Positions 1-7,461 of a DNA stretch of 7,723 nucleotides are shown here, in pieces (position 1 is the first letter of the stretch; every line of letters starts with the position of its first letter). Under the pieces are notes generated by a model. That model had not been told where the DNA came from. It saw only the letters and a program-made list of their open reading frames with translations, and searched no databases. Source of the stretch: Bacteroidota bacterium (GTDB lineage Bacteria; Bacteroidota; Bacteroidia; Bacteroidales; UBA10428); assembly GCA_017860375.1 (NCBI GenBank), contig JAGDMB010000115.1, positions 1 to 7,723 on the forward strand, given 5' to 3'. Made by a program: the position numbers and the translations under genes.

Positions 1-305
1 ACCACAAAATCCGCATACAACAGGAGCTGATTATCCCTGAAAAACCGGATGCAGTTCACGCCAATCATCAGAATCAGAATGGTGGAAAAGATCCGCATCT
101 GTCTTTTGTCCTTTGACAAAGTGGTGATTCCTGCAAACAGCAAAATGACCCAGAAAATCCGAATGAAGAGCTGTATCAAAGGGTGTTTGCTGAAAAACGG
201 AATAACGATAAAATTGCTTATACACAACAGTATCATCATACTGGTAAGGCCACTATCCTCTGTCCAGAAGTGCTTCGGCAGTTTTTTTGGTAAAATCTTA
301 GCCAT
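1..305 (-). CDS. Partial membrane protein, possibly ion-channel-like (N-terminus only)
   Basis: This is an open frame of 101 codons that starts with ATG at 305 and runs off the left edge, so the C-terminus is missing. The start reads MAKILPKKLPKHFW. Three hydrophobic segments follow, at about residues 21-38, 43-62 and 71-90, with a short basic loop (KDKRQ) between the second and third. It begins 24 bases after the outer membrane factor gene on the same strand, so it is probably the last-read member seen of the efflux operon. There is no clear Shine-Dalgarno sequence. The pattern of a short charged N-terminus, Trp, then closely spaced helices resembles the N-terminal membrane domain of Bacteroidota proteins annotated as potassium or ion channels, whose pore helix and selectivity filter would lie past the edge. 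That family call is inference from memory; the sequence directly shows only an integral membrane protein. Confidence 0.6.
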   Translation of the reverse strand, partial: MAKILPKKLPKHFWTEDSGLTSMMILLCISNFIVIPFFSKHPLIQLFIRIFWVILLFAGITTLSKDKRQMRIFSTILILMIGVNCIRFFRDNQLLLYADFV

Positions 306-329
306 CCAAGGTCTGCAATATGGTGTTGC

Positions 330-1712
330 TTACCATCCTCCACCCAAAGCCCTGTAAAGGGAAACCGTAGCAGTAAGCTGTTGTCCCCTGGTATAGGAGG
401 CCAGCATTTCCGCATCAAATGCATAGCTTTCCGCGATCAATACTTCGAGGTAACTTGAATAACCGCTGTCATACTTGGCCCTGGTGAGCATGAGGGCTTT
501 CCGGGCCGCTATAACCTGCCTCATCCGGGCTGTATATTCATCACGGTAGGATTGAATGCTCACGAGTGCGTTCTCCACATCAGCCAGGGCTGTCCGGTAA
601 GTATTCAGGTAATTGTTTACGGCTATTTCCGCTTCGGCACGCTGAATATCGACCCTGCGTTTGTTCTTTCCCCATTCAAACAGAGGTCCCATAATCATAC
701 CGGTTACACCTGCAGCGAATGATTCGCCAGTCAGCAAGTTGTCAAGGTCGGTACTGGCCAATCCTAAGAATCCGGTAAGGCTGAAACTCGGGAGTCTCAT
801 AGCCTGCGCTATGCCAATTTTTTCCGTTTCGGCCAGCAGTATATTTTCGGCGGCTTTTACATCAGGCCTCTGCTCCAGTAAAGTGGAAGGAAGTCCGGCA
901 GGAATTTCCGGAAGAATTACCTGGTCTGCATTTTGCAATCCACGTGGCACAGCCTGTGGATTTTGATTCAGCAATATATTCAGGCTTCTTTCCGTAATGC
1001 TCAGTTCACGTTTAAGGCTGTTCAGATCGGCTTCTACCAGGGCAAGCTGTTGCTCCGCCTGAAGCTTATCCAGTTCCGCAGATTCACCTTTCAGGAAACG
1101 TTCGTTTACCATGATGTAAAAAATCGTCCGGCTGATGAGGGTTTGATTTGCTACTTCGATCCGGTTATCGAGGTCACGCAGCAAAAAATACAAACTGGCA
1201 ACATCACTTACAAGCGTGGTTTTTATTGCCTTGAGGCCTTCTTCACTGGCCAGCATCTCGGCATAGGAGGCACGTTTTGCGTGGCGAAGTTTACCCCAGA
1301 AATCAAGCTCCCAGGAGGCCGTTCCAAGGATATCGAAGTATTCATCATTTGGATCATTGAATTCAGCCGTTGCGGAATATCCGACCGAGGGCCCCAGATT
1401 GGCCTTCGAATTCTTATAAACTGACCTTGATTGCTGCACCCGCAGGACAGCAATATGGAGGTTGGTATTGGTATCCAGTGCCTGGGCGATAAGCGAATTT
1501 AATACCGTATCGCCGAAAAGCTCAAACCATTGCAGGTTAACAGTTGTGTCCTGTTTACCGGCTGAAGGGAAGGAGTCTGTGGAGGCAATCACAGTATCGC
1601 TGTTGATATAGTTTTCCGGAACTTTCACCTCCGGCCGGGTATAGCGTTTCCCAACCAGACAGGAAGAAAGCAGCAATACAATCAATACCTGTGTAAAAAT
1701 CAAATTCTTCAT
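330..1712 (-). CDS. RND efflux outer membrane factor lipoprotein (NodT/OprM family)
   Basis: The product is a 460-residue outer membrane exit duct for a tripartite RND efflux pump; trimers of this family form a beta-barrel plus a long periplasmic helical tunnel. The N-terminus is a lipoprotein signal, with a hydrophobic stretch ending in the lipobox LSSC at Cys18. Family landmarks are QWFELFGD (about 61-68), SWELDFWGKLR (133-143), the repeat-linking motif LLEQRPDVKAAE (278-289), GPLFEWGKNKRR (342-353), YDSGYSSYLEVLIAE (414-428) and a C-terminal LYRALGGGW. Two homologous helical halves meet near residue 270. Length is normal for the family. I chose ATG 1712 rather than the in-frame ATG at 1739: the signal peptide starts cleanly there, a GAGGGAG sits six bases upstream, and the RND stop codon ends one base before it. 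The 1739 start would add nine polar residues ahead of the signal. Family identity is secure; substrates are unknown. Confidence 0.95.
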   Translation of the reverse strand: MKNLIFTQVLIVLLLSSCLVGKRYTRPEVKVPENYINSDTVIASTDSFPSAGKQDTTVNLQWFELFGDTVLNSLIAQALDTNTNLHIAVLRVQQSRSVYKNSKANLGPSVGYSATAEFNDPNDEYFDILGTASWELDFWGKLRHAKRASYAEMLASEEGLKAIKTTLVSDVASLYFLLRDLDNRIEVANQTLISRTIFYIMVNERFLKGESAELDKLQAEQQLALVEADLNSLKRELSITERSLNILLNQNPQAVPRGLQNADQVILPEIPAGLPSTLLEQRPDVKAAENILLAETEKIGIAQAMRLPSFSLTGFLGLASTDLDNLLTGESFAAGVTGMIMGPLFEWGKNKRRVDIQRAEAEIAVNNYLNTYRTALADVENALVSIQSYRDEYTARMRQVIAARKALMLTRAKYDSGYSSYLEVLIAESYAFDAEMLASYTRGQQLTATVSLYRALGGGW

Positions 1713-1713
1713 A

Positions 1714-4700
1714 TCAAACTCCCTCTGATTTGTTTTCAATTACTGGTGCGGGTTTCTTTTTACCGATACCCTCAATTAAAATGAACAGTCCGGGGACGAT
1801 GAGGACACCTAAAATGGTTGCGACGAGCATTCCGCTGAACACCGTCATCCCCATTACTTTCCTTCCTTCGGCGCCGGCGCCTGAAGCTGTGAGCAGTGGG
1901 GTTACCCCGAGTATAAAGGCAAATGCGGTCATAAGGATCGGCCTGAAACGAAGTTTTGCGGCAGCCATTGCCGCTTCAATAAGCGGCTTTCCTTTTTCAT
2001 GTTCGGCTTTGGCAAACTCTACGATAAGAATAGCATTTTTTGCGACCAGCCCGATGAGCATCACAAGGCCAATCTGGGCGAAAACATTGCTCAGGTATCC
2101 GTTGTCAAACAATCTTGCCAGGAAGAGTCCCAGAAAGGCACCAAAAACGGAGAACGGTATCCCGAGCAACACACTGAATGGTAGTTTCCAGCTTTCATAT
2201 TGCGCAGCCAGGATAAGAAATACAAACAGCAAGGCCATAAGAAAAATCGATCCCGCAGATCCTTCAGCCTCTTTCTCCTGAAAAGACATGTTTGCCCATG
2301 CATATCCCATGGTTTGCGGCAGCACTGCTGCGGCAGTTTCTTCAAGGGCTTTCAGGGCCTCAGCAGAACTATATCCGGGAGCCGGGATACCATTTACCTC
2401 GGCCGAGCGATACAGGTTAAACCTGTTGGTAAATTCAGGTGCACTGACTTTACTTGCTGTCACGAGTGTTGTTACCGGTACCATCTCCCCTTTGTTGTTT
2501 CTCACATAGGCCATGCTGAGATCTTCCGGACTAACCCTGTAAGAGGCATCAGCCTGAACATATACCTTATATTGCCGCCCGAACCGGTTGAAGTCATTCA
2601 CATAGGACCCTCCCAGAAATGCCCCCAGCGTGGAATTCACAGAGGATATAGGCACCCCTAATTTCATGGCTTTCTGCCTGTCAATATCAAGTCTTACCTG
2701 GGGCGATGTGGCATTAAAGGTGGAGTTTATACGGCCAATCTCCGGCCGTTTCCGGGCCGCGGCAACAAATGCCATAGCCTGCTGCTGAAGGTACTCCGGG
2801 GTATTGCCGGCCTTGTCCTGTATCATCATCGTGAATCCTGCACCAACCCCAAGTCCGGGAATAGGAGGAGGTCCGAATGCCACAACGCTTCCGCCGGTGA
2901 CCTCCTTTGCAAATACTTTATTGAGTTCTGCCATAATCTCCTCTACCGTCTGTTCCCTGTCCCCCCAGTCTTTTGCCATCACAAAAAAGGTGGCCACGTT
3001 GGACTGGTATGCTGCCGTCAGCTGACTGAACCCTACTACTGAGGTAACAAATTCGAGTGATTCATACCGGGCCAGTATTTTTTCCACCTGGCTGCATACT
3101 TCATCTGTACGTTGCAAGGATGAAGATGCCGGCATGGCGACATTCATAATAAAATAACCCTGATCCTCATCAGGAACGAATCCTCCGGGCAGGCTTTTCC
3201 CGAACAACCCGGCAAGACCGATTACAACTGCAAGGATTATTACGATCCTTAATGCTTTACGCGAAAGGTAACCGGCAATACCTACATAACCACCGGTGAT
3301 TTTATCGAATATCCGGTTAAAACCGATGAAGAACCTATTCAGCAGTCCTTTTCGCTCGCTCAACGGTTTCGATGGTTTAAGAAGGATCGAAGCCAGGGCA
3401 GGACTCAGAGAAAGAGCTGAAAAAGCCGAAAAAGCCACAGAAACCGCTATGGTGATTGCAAACTGCTGATAAAGCCGTCCAGTAATCCCGGGGACCATAG
3501 CCACCGGGATGAACACAGCGCAGAGTATAAGCGCGATGGCAACAACCGGTCCCGATACCTCTTTCATCGCCTGAATGGTGGCTTCGCGGGGCGTTTTGCC
3601 ATGCTCAATATGGTGCATCACCGCTTCCACCACAACGATCGCATCATCCACCACAATACCAATCGCAAGCACGAGTCCAAGAAGGGAAAGCACGTTTACT
3701 GAAAATCCAAGAAGCGGGAAGACCATAAAAGTTCCGATCAGTGAGACCGGCACTGTAATAAGCGGGATGATCGTGGCTCTCCAGTTCTGAAGGAAGATAA
3801 ATACGACCAGGATAACAAGGATCATAGCCTCTTCAAGCGTTTTAATGATCTCATTAATACCCTCCGTTATGGCAAGAGTGGTATCAAGGGAAACATCGTA
3901 TTTAATATCATCAGGAAATCGCTGTGAGAGCTCGGCTACCGTTTCCTTAACTTTGCCTGCCACCTCAAGGGCATTGGTACCGGGGGTTTGAAAAACTGCA
4001 ATCGTGGCTGCCGGTTTACTGTTCATACGCGAACGCGAGAGGTAATTCTCTGTCCCCAGTTTTATTTCTGCAATATCGCCAAGGAGAACTTTTGAACCGT
4101 CGGATTTGCTTTTAATAATTATATTCGCAAACTCCTCTTCCTGGATCAGCCTGTCCTGCAACACGACACCGTAGGTAAACTCCGTACCTGAGGGTGCGGG
4201 TTCTGCTCCGAATTTACCGCCCGGGCTGATAACGTTCTGATCCTGAAGTGCCTTTGTAACATCTTCAATGGTGATATCAAGTTTCGACATGATGTCGGGT
4301 TTAACCCAAATCCTCATTGCATAGTCACTTGAACCAAGCATCTTCACTTCCCCGACACCGCTGATACGAGCAAGAGCGTCATTGATGTTGATCGATGCAT
4401 AATTGGAGAGAAACATGGCATCATAGGCAGGATTCTCAGAGGTGAGTGAAATAACGATGAGCGGAAAGGTCAGTGACTTTTTTGTTGTGATCCCGAACTG
4501 TTTAACAGCAGGGGGCATAAAGGGCTGAGCCTGGCTGACCCTGTTCTGGGTGAGCATATTTGCGTTGTCAAGATCGGTACCGACTTTGAATGAGACATCC
4601 AGGCTGAGGTTGCCGTCGGATGAGTTGGTGCTTTTCATATAGATCATCTCTTCCACACCGTTGATCTTCTGTTCCATAACCGCAGCCACTCCCTGCTCCA

Positions 4701-4869
4701 CGTTTACGGCATTTGCCCCGACAAAGGAGGTATTGATCTTTATCATGGGCGGGACTATTTCGGGGTATTGGCTTATTGGTACGCCCCTGAGAGCCAGCAA
4801 ACCAATAATTACGATAACGATGGACAGCACCATTGCAACAATCGGCCGTCGTACAAAAAATTCTCCCAT
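1714..4869 (-). CDS. HAE1-family RND multidrug efflux permease (AcrB/MexB-like)
   Basis: This full-length, 1051-residue inner membrane pump uses proton influx to export hydrophobic or amphiphilic compounds through the adaptor and outer membrane factor encoded on either side. The start MGEFFVRRPI is the usual family start, with helix 1 at about residues 10-28. The first periplasmic domain carries GVPISQYPEIVPP (29-41), and a helix cluster spans about 343-498. The proton-relay residues are present: Asp408-Asp409 in GIVVDDAIVVVE (matching AcrB D407/D408), Lys944 in GLVAKNAILIVEFAK (AcrB K940), and Arg976 in LRFRPILMTAFAF (probably AcrB R971). The second periplasmic domain (about 560-870) contains GPPPIPGLG (666-674), and the second helix cluster runs from 871 to 1034. 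No frame break is seen. The gene starts 18 bases after the adaptor stop without a Shine-Dalgarno sequence. The HAE1 class is firm; the drug spectrum cannot be read from sequence. Confidence 0.97.
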   Translation of the reverse strand: MGEFFVRRPIVAMVLSIVIVIIGLLALRGVPISQYPEIVPPMIKINTSFVGANAVNVEQGVAAVMEQKINGVEEMIYMKSTNSSDGNLSLDVSFKVGTDLDNANMLTQNRVSQAQPFMPPAVKQFGITTKKSLTFPLIVISLTSENPAYDAMFLSNYASININDALARISGVGEVKMLGSSDYAMRIWVKPDIMSKLDITIEDVTKALQDQNVISPGGKFGAEPAPSGTEFTYGVVLQDRLIQEEEFANIIIKSKSDGSKVLLGDIAEIKLGTENYLSRSRMNSKPAATIAVFQTPGTNALEVAGKVKETVAELSQRFPDDIKYDVSLDTTLAITEGINEIIKTLEEAMILVILVVFIFLQNWRATIIPLITVPVSLIGTFMVFPLLGFSVNVLSLLGLVLAIGIVVDDAIVVVEAVMHHIEHGKTPREATIQAMKEVSGPVVAIALILCAVFIPVAMVPGITGRLYQQFAITIAVSVAFSAFSALSLSPALASILLKPSKPLSERKGLLNRFFIGFNRIFDKITGGYVGIAGYLSRKALRIVIILAVVIGLAGLFGKSLPGGFVPDEDQGYFIMNVAMPASSSLQRTDEVCSQVEKILARYESLEFVTSVVGFSQLTAAYQSNVATFFVMAKDWGDREQTVEEIMAELNKVFAKEVTGGSVVAFGPPPIPGLGVGAGFTMMIQDKAGNTPEYLQQQAMAFVAAARKRPEIGRINSTFNATSPQVRLDIDRQKAMKLGVPISSVNSTLGAFLGGSYVNDFNRFGRQYKVYVQADASYRVSPEDLSMAYVRNNKGEMVPVTTLVTASKVSAPEFTNRFNLYRSAEVNGIPAPGYSSAEALKALEETAAAVLPQTMGYAWANMSFQEKEAEGSAGSIFLMALLFVFLILAAQYESWKLPFSVLLGIPFSVFGAFLGLFLARLFDNGYLSNVFAQIGLVMLIGLVAKNAILIVEFAKAEHEKGKPLIEAAMAAAKLRFRPILMTAFAFILGVTPLLTASGAGAEGRKVMGMTVFSGMLVATILGVLIVPGLFILIEGIGKKKPAPVIENKSEGV
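1719..1725 (-). promoter_or_regulatory. Shine-Dalgarno-like site for the outer membrane factor gene
   Basis: GAGGGAG on the minus strand lies six bases ahead of ATG 1712, inside the last codons of the RND gene. It supports 1712 over the upstream ATG at 1739. It stands out because the other starts in the window have no comparable site. The one-base gap between the RND stop and this start suggests coupled translation. Confidence 0.5.
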
Positions 4870-4887
4870 AGCAGTAGGTTTTGTCGC

Positions 4888-6045
4888 TTAATTAATAATA
4901 GATGAAATAGTGGTGCTGTCAGGTGACCATTGTTTGTCGATGGGAGTAATTACACTGCCGCTGCGCAGCATCTGCGTACCGCCGATAACAATCCGGTCTC
5001 CCTTGCTGAGCCCTTCCTCAACGATATAGCTCATATTATACCGGGGGCCGAGCTTTATGAGTTTAATATCCAGTTTATTGCTGTCCGCAACAGTGAAGAC
5101 CTGGAACGATCCCTGCATTTCATTGACTGCCCTTTGTGGAATAAGAAGGGCATTATCCCTTAGCTCTGTCACCAACCTGAGTTTTACATATTGGCCCGGG
5201 CGAAGCAGATTGTCGGTATTTCTAAATTGTGCTTCAAGCGTCATGGCACCGGTGGATGGATCAACCTGTCGGTCGGCAAAGTTAATTCTTCCTTTGAGCG
5301 GATACCGTGTACCATCATCCAGTGTCATACTAACGGCATCGCCTTTTGCCCCAAGCTTGAGTCCCAATGTCTGCATCAGTCTCGTGATCCTGAGGTACTC
5401 CTTCTCACTGATGGTAAAACGAACACGAATATTATCAATACTGGAAACCGTATTGATTATAAACTGCGGACCAATGCTGACAAAATCACCTACCTTTACG
5501 GTTGAGATACCGATCATTCCGCTTACAGGTGCCACTACATTGCAATAACCAAGTTCGATCTTTGCATTACGCAGTGCGGCTTCGGATGATTCAACCATGG
5601 CTTTACTGGAGGTATACGACGCCTGGGCTGCAACCAATTCACGCTGGCTGATTGCGCCTATGGCAGCAAGCGGTTCGATACGATCGAGATCGTTCCTGGC
5701 TTTTATCATAAGACCATTGGCATCGGCCAGAGCAGCTGCAGCTTCATCCACTGCATTCTGATAGGGCAAGGGATCAATGGTATATAAAAGCTGGCCCTTT
5801 CTTACCATGGTGCCCTCCTTAAAATTCATGCTCAACACCCAGCCTTCAACCCGGGTTCTTATCTCCACATCAGCGTCTCCGTATGTTTGTCCGGAATATT
5901 CCGATTCAAGCGCCACATTCTGCTGCATTACCTGAACAACTGGCACCTCAATAGGCACAGCAACAGGTCCTTCCTTTTTACCTTTACAGGAAGAAAAAAC
6001 AAGCGCCACTACGAGGAACAAACAGGTTATATATCCATTTTTCAT
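4888..6045 (-). CDS. RND efflux periplasmic adaptor lipoprotein (membrane fusion protein, AcrA/MexA-like)
   Basis: This 385-residue adaptor links the RND pump to the outer membrane factor across the periplasm. The N-terminus is a lipoprotein signal ending in VFSSC, with the lipidated cysteine at residue 20, followed by a basic patch KGKK. Domains in order are: first lipoyl half with RTRVEGWVLSMNFKEGTMV (63-81) and GQLLYTIDPLPYQ (84-96); alpha-helical hairpin about 97-161, rich in Ala and Glu; second lipoyl half with LGYCNVVAPVSGMIG (165-179) and KVGDFVSIG (184-192); beta-barrel about 200-292, including GRINFADRQVDPSTGAMTLEA (252-272) and LLRPGQYV (280-287); and membrane-proximal domain from LLIPQRAV (300-307) to about 367. 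Length is typical. It is the first gene of the operon, the usual order being adaptor, pump, outer membrane factor. The ATG at 6045 gives a complete signal peptide and has no evident Shine-Dalgarno site. Confidence 0.96.
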   Translation of the reverse strand: MKNGYITCLFLVVALVFSSCKGKKEGPVAVPIEVPVVQVMQQNVALESEYSGQTYGDADVEIRTRVEGWVLSMNFKEGTMVRKGQLLYTIDPLPYQNAVDEAAAALADANGLMIKARNDLDRIEPLAAIGAISQRELVAAQASYTSSKAMVESSEAALRNAKIELGYCNVVAPVSGMIGISTVKVGDFVSIGPQFIINTVSSIDNIRVRFTISEKEYLRITRLMQTLGLKLGAKGDAVSMTLDDGTRYPLKGRINFADRQVDPSTGAMTLEAQFRNTDNLLRPGQYVKLRLVTELRDNALLIPQRAVNEMQGSFQVFTVADSNKLDIKLIKLGPRYNMSYIVEEGLSKGDRIVIGGTQMLRSGSVITPIDKQWSPDSTTISSIIN

Positions 6046-6152
6046 AGAATTGATTTTAATGATGATTCTAAATAATCAGGATTGATTAAGAGTTCTATGC
6101 AATGATAATAATTTTTACTAAAATAATCTTTTGAACGATGCTGGTAAATAGA

Positions 6153-6168
6153 ACTATGGTACTATAGT
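6153..6168. promoter_or_regulatory. Near-palindromic candidate operator upstream of the efflux operon
   Basis: The 16 bases ACTATGGTACTATAGT match their own reverse complement at 14 of 16 positions and also read as two tandem 8-mers differing by one base. The site sits about 108 bases upstream of the adaptor start in an AT-rich stretch. RND operons are often repressed by TetR- or MarR-type dimers that bind sites of this size, but no such regulator gene is in the window, so binding is only inferred. Chance occurrence in AT-rich DNA is a real alternative. Confidence 0.3.
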
Positions 6169-6184
6169 ATATCTACAATATCCT

Positions 6185-6240
6185 CGCCGGGCTGCAAAGG
6201 GGATTCGGACTCAAAACAGGTTCCGGAATTACGCCGGGCT
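6185..6240. repeat. Pair of 9-base direct repeats CGCCGGGCT
   Basis: CGCCGGGCT occurs at 6185-6193 and again at 6232-6240, start to start 47 bases, in an otherwise AT-rich spacer. The second copy runs into a T5 tract on the plus strand. No open frame or mobile element boundary explains the pair. It may be a small duplicated remnant or coincidence. Confidence 0.4.
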
Positions 6241-6250
6241 TTTTCTGTTT
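6214..6250 (-). terminator. Possible terminator after the barrel gene
   Basis: An imperfect inverted repeat lies about 40 bases past the barrel gene's stop. The outer arms AAACAG (6214-6219) and CTGTTT (6245-6250) are perfectly complementary, and an inner pair of CCGG boxes (6223-6226, 6234-6237) can form a second short stem. On the minus strand the structure ends in CTGTTTT, a short T run. The stem is interrupted and the T run weak, so this is a tentative call; it is the best terminator candidate between the barrel gene and the efflux operon. Confidence 0.3.
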
Positions 6251-6289
6251 CAGGATGAGAGATGTTTTTTGTCAATCCGTACAAAGGCA

Positions 6290-7398
6290 CTATCTGAGCC
6301 ATGCCGTTCCGAAAATAATGTAAAAAGCAAAATCATCCTGGCTGAAGGCAAAATCCATACCCATGCTGGTGCCGAGTTTACGGGCGATCCGATACCTGAA
6401 ACCCGATCCCAGTGTGGTGACACTCTTTCCTTTCTCAAAATCCGCAATGCTCGAGAATGCATTCCCTATACCCATAAACCCGGATATATACCAGCGCTTA
6501 TATACATTATAATCTACCTCGGCTTCCATGACCATGGTGTGTGCATTCTGGTATTTCATCAGGGGAGCGCCCCGCATATTTATAATCGGCCTAGCATAAT
6601 ACGGAATATTACCCAGGGTATACTGGCTTTCATGCCGGATCCCCAGTACAAATCTGTTTCCGGCAGGAATGTATCCTATCATCGTCACGCCGATCCTCCC
6701 GTATAAATCGTCACCTCCAAGCCAGGTATCACTGTACGTTCCGCTCAAACCCATAAAAAGCCCCTTTGTTGGTGTCAGCACGTTGTTCCGCGAATCCAGC
6801 TCGAGATTCAGTGAAACTTCGCTCAGCGTGGAACTGAATACGGTGGTGTCAATTTCAGGAATATCGATCGGGAATTCAAAGGTATTATCTGTGGCCAGCA
6901 GCACATACTTGCCCCCTATAAAAAAATCCGACCGGGCTACCCTGAATTTGATCTGCTGCAGTAAAAGCCAGGCATCGAGATTCAGGTTTACCGGTTCATC
7001 TTCCAGTACTTCGAGATTTCCCGAACCGTAAAAACCCAGATTTGCATAGAGTTTAGCCGCTACACCCATGTACCGGATCCTATCCTGCTTCCAGTAGCCT
7101 GCATGAAAAATGCCGGCTGCCCAGGTTCCGTTCAATGTTGCACCAGCCATCACGCCGGACATGCTGGGGGGACCATTTTTTTCGGTATACGAGGAATGAA
7201 AAAAAATAGCGGCCACACCAATTCCGTAATCCACTGCCGGTTCGGTAATAATGGGGCTACCAGCCAATCGCTGATATCCAACGCATTATCCAGGCTATCG
7301 CGAAAAGATGAATGTGATTTTACCTTATCCTGCGCGTTACTATTCAAAGAGGTCACAACGCAAAAAATCAGGAAAAGAAAGGGTCCGTGTTTTGTCAT
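6290..7398 (-). pseudogene. Frameshifted Omp85/BamA-like outer membrane beta-barrel protein
   Basis: Two minus-strand frames join into one protein of about 369 residues. The first, from ATG 7398, encodes a signal peptide (MTKHGPFLFLIFCVVT, cleavage likely after SNA before Gln23), a short linker and DNALDISDWLVA (to about residue 48). The rest, PIITEPAVDYG onward, is one base out of frame and continues to TAG at 6290. The break falls near a C4 run (7253-7256); one extra C would restore a continuous reading. The barrel part shows Omp85 surface-antigen marks: LELDSRNNVLTPTKGLFM (about 199-216), NMRGAP (274-279, equivalent to the VRGF loop-6 motif), many alternating beta strands, and a C-terminal FGTAWLR with terminal aromatics. 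No POTRA domains are present, matching the short Bacteroidota BamA/TamA-like family rather than true BamA. Function is unknown. It may be a genuine pseudogene or a sequencing error. A TTG start at the second frame would lack any signal peptide, so it is not a credible separate gene. Confidence 0.8.
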
Positions 7399-7426
7399 AA
7401 AAACCAATTTTTTTGTATCTTTTACC

Positions 7427-7434
7427 CAAATATA
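7427..7434 (-). promoter_or_regulatory. Candidate Bacteroidota-type promoter (-7 element) for the barrel gene
   Basis: The minus strand reads TATATTTG, an exact match to the Bacteroidota -7 consensus TAnnTTTG. An ATG trinucleotide 20 bases upstream is one base off the -33 TTG. Transcription would begin near 7420, giving a leader of about 20 bases before ATG 7398. On the plus strand TATCTTTT (7416-7423) is a seven-of-eight match that could serve the divergent gene at 7462; the two elements nearly touch. Confidence 0.4.
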
Positions 7435-7461
7435 ACCAATTCCAATTTTATTTACATTCGT

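Larger units (their letters stand above)
6046..6289. other. Intergenic region upstream of the efflux operon
   Basis: These 244 bases lie between the end of the barrel gene and the adaptor start and contain no convincing gene. The half next to the adaptor (about 6046-6180) is strongly AT-rich and is the likely promoter zone. On the minus strand the only near matches to the Bacteroidota -7 element TAnnTTTG are TATCATTG (6100-6107, seven of eight, counting the two free positions) and a TATTTTAG further upstream; neither has a good -33 TTG, so I do not call a promoter. The other half is more GC-rich and holds direct and inverted repeats listed separately. Confidence 0.6.

Noticed and set aside
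31..225. 64-codon minus-strand frame inside the partial membrane gene
   Set aside because: Its His/Asp-rich product shows no structure, and it overlaps the better-supported frame starting at 305.
306..329. Terminator between the outer membrane factor and the partial membrane gene
   Set aside because: The 24-base gap has no inverted repeat followed by a T run.
49..357. 102-codon plus-strand frame at the left edge
   Set aside because: The minus-strand frame here gives a coherent three-helix membrane protein that starts just after the efflux genes, which fits the operon much better.
933..1424. 163-codon open frame on the plus strand opposite the outer membrane factor gene
   Set aside because: It is a shadow of a well-supported coding region, with no domain, signal or ribosome site.
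1710..1739. Upstream ATG at 1739 as the start of the outer membrane factor
   Set aside because: It would put nine polar residues before the signal peptide and overlap the RND gene by 26 bases; ATG 1712 has a Shine-Dalgarno-like site and a clean lipoprotein signal.
1730..2281. 183-codon open frame on the plus strand opposite the RND gene
   Set aside because: It is antisense to the conserved C-terminal part of a certain RND pump, and its product is a low-complexity Ser/Pro/Ile-rich string with no recognisable domain.
5057..5548. 163-codon open frame on the plus strand opposite the adaptor gene
   Set aside because: It is antisense to the lipoyl and barrel domains of the adaptor; the product is Ser/Leu-rich without motifs.
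7166..7206. Programmed frameshifting or phase variation at the T8 (7199-7206) or C6 (7166-7171) runs
   Set aside because: The barrel frame already matches the family upstream of both runs, at PIITEPAVDYG, so the frame change must occur before they are read.
6290..7267. The barrel frame as an intact gene using a TTG start
   Set aside because: A protein starting there would lack a signal peptide, though it is clearly an outer membrane barrel, and a good signal peptide lies just upstream in the neighbouring frame.
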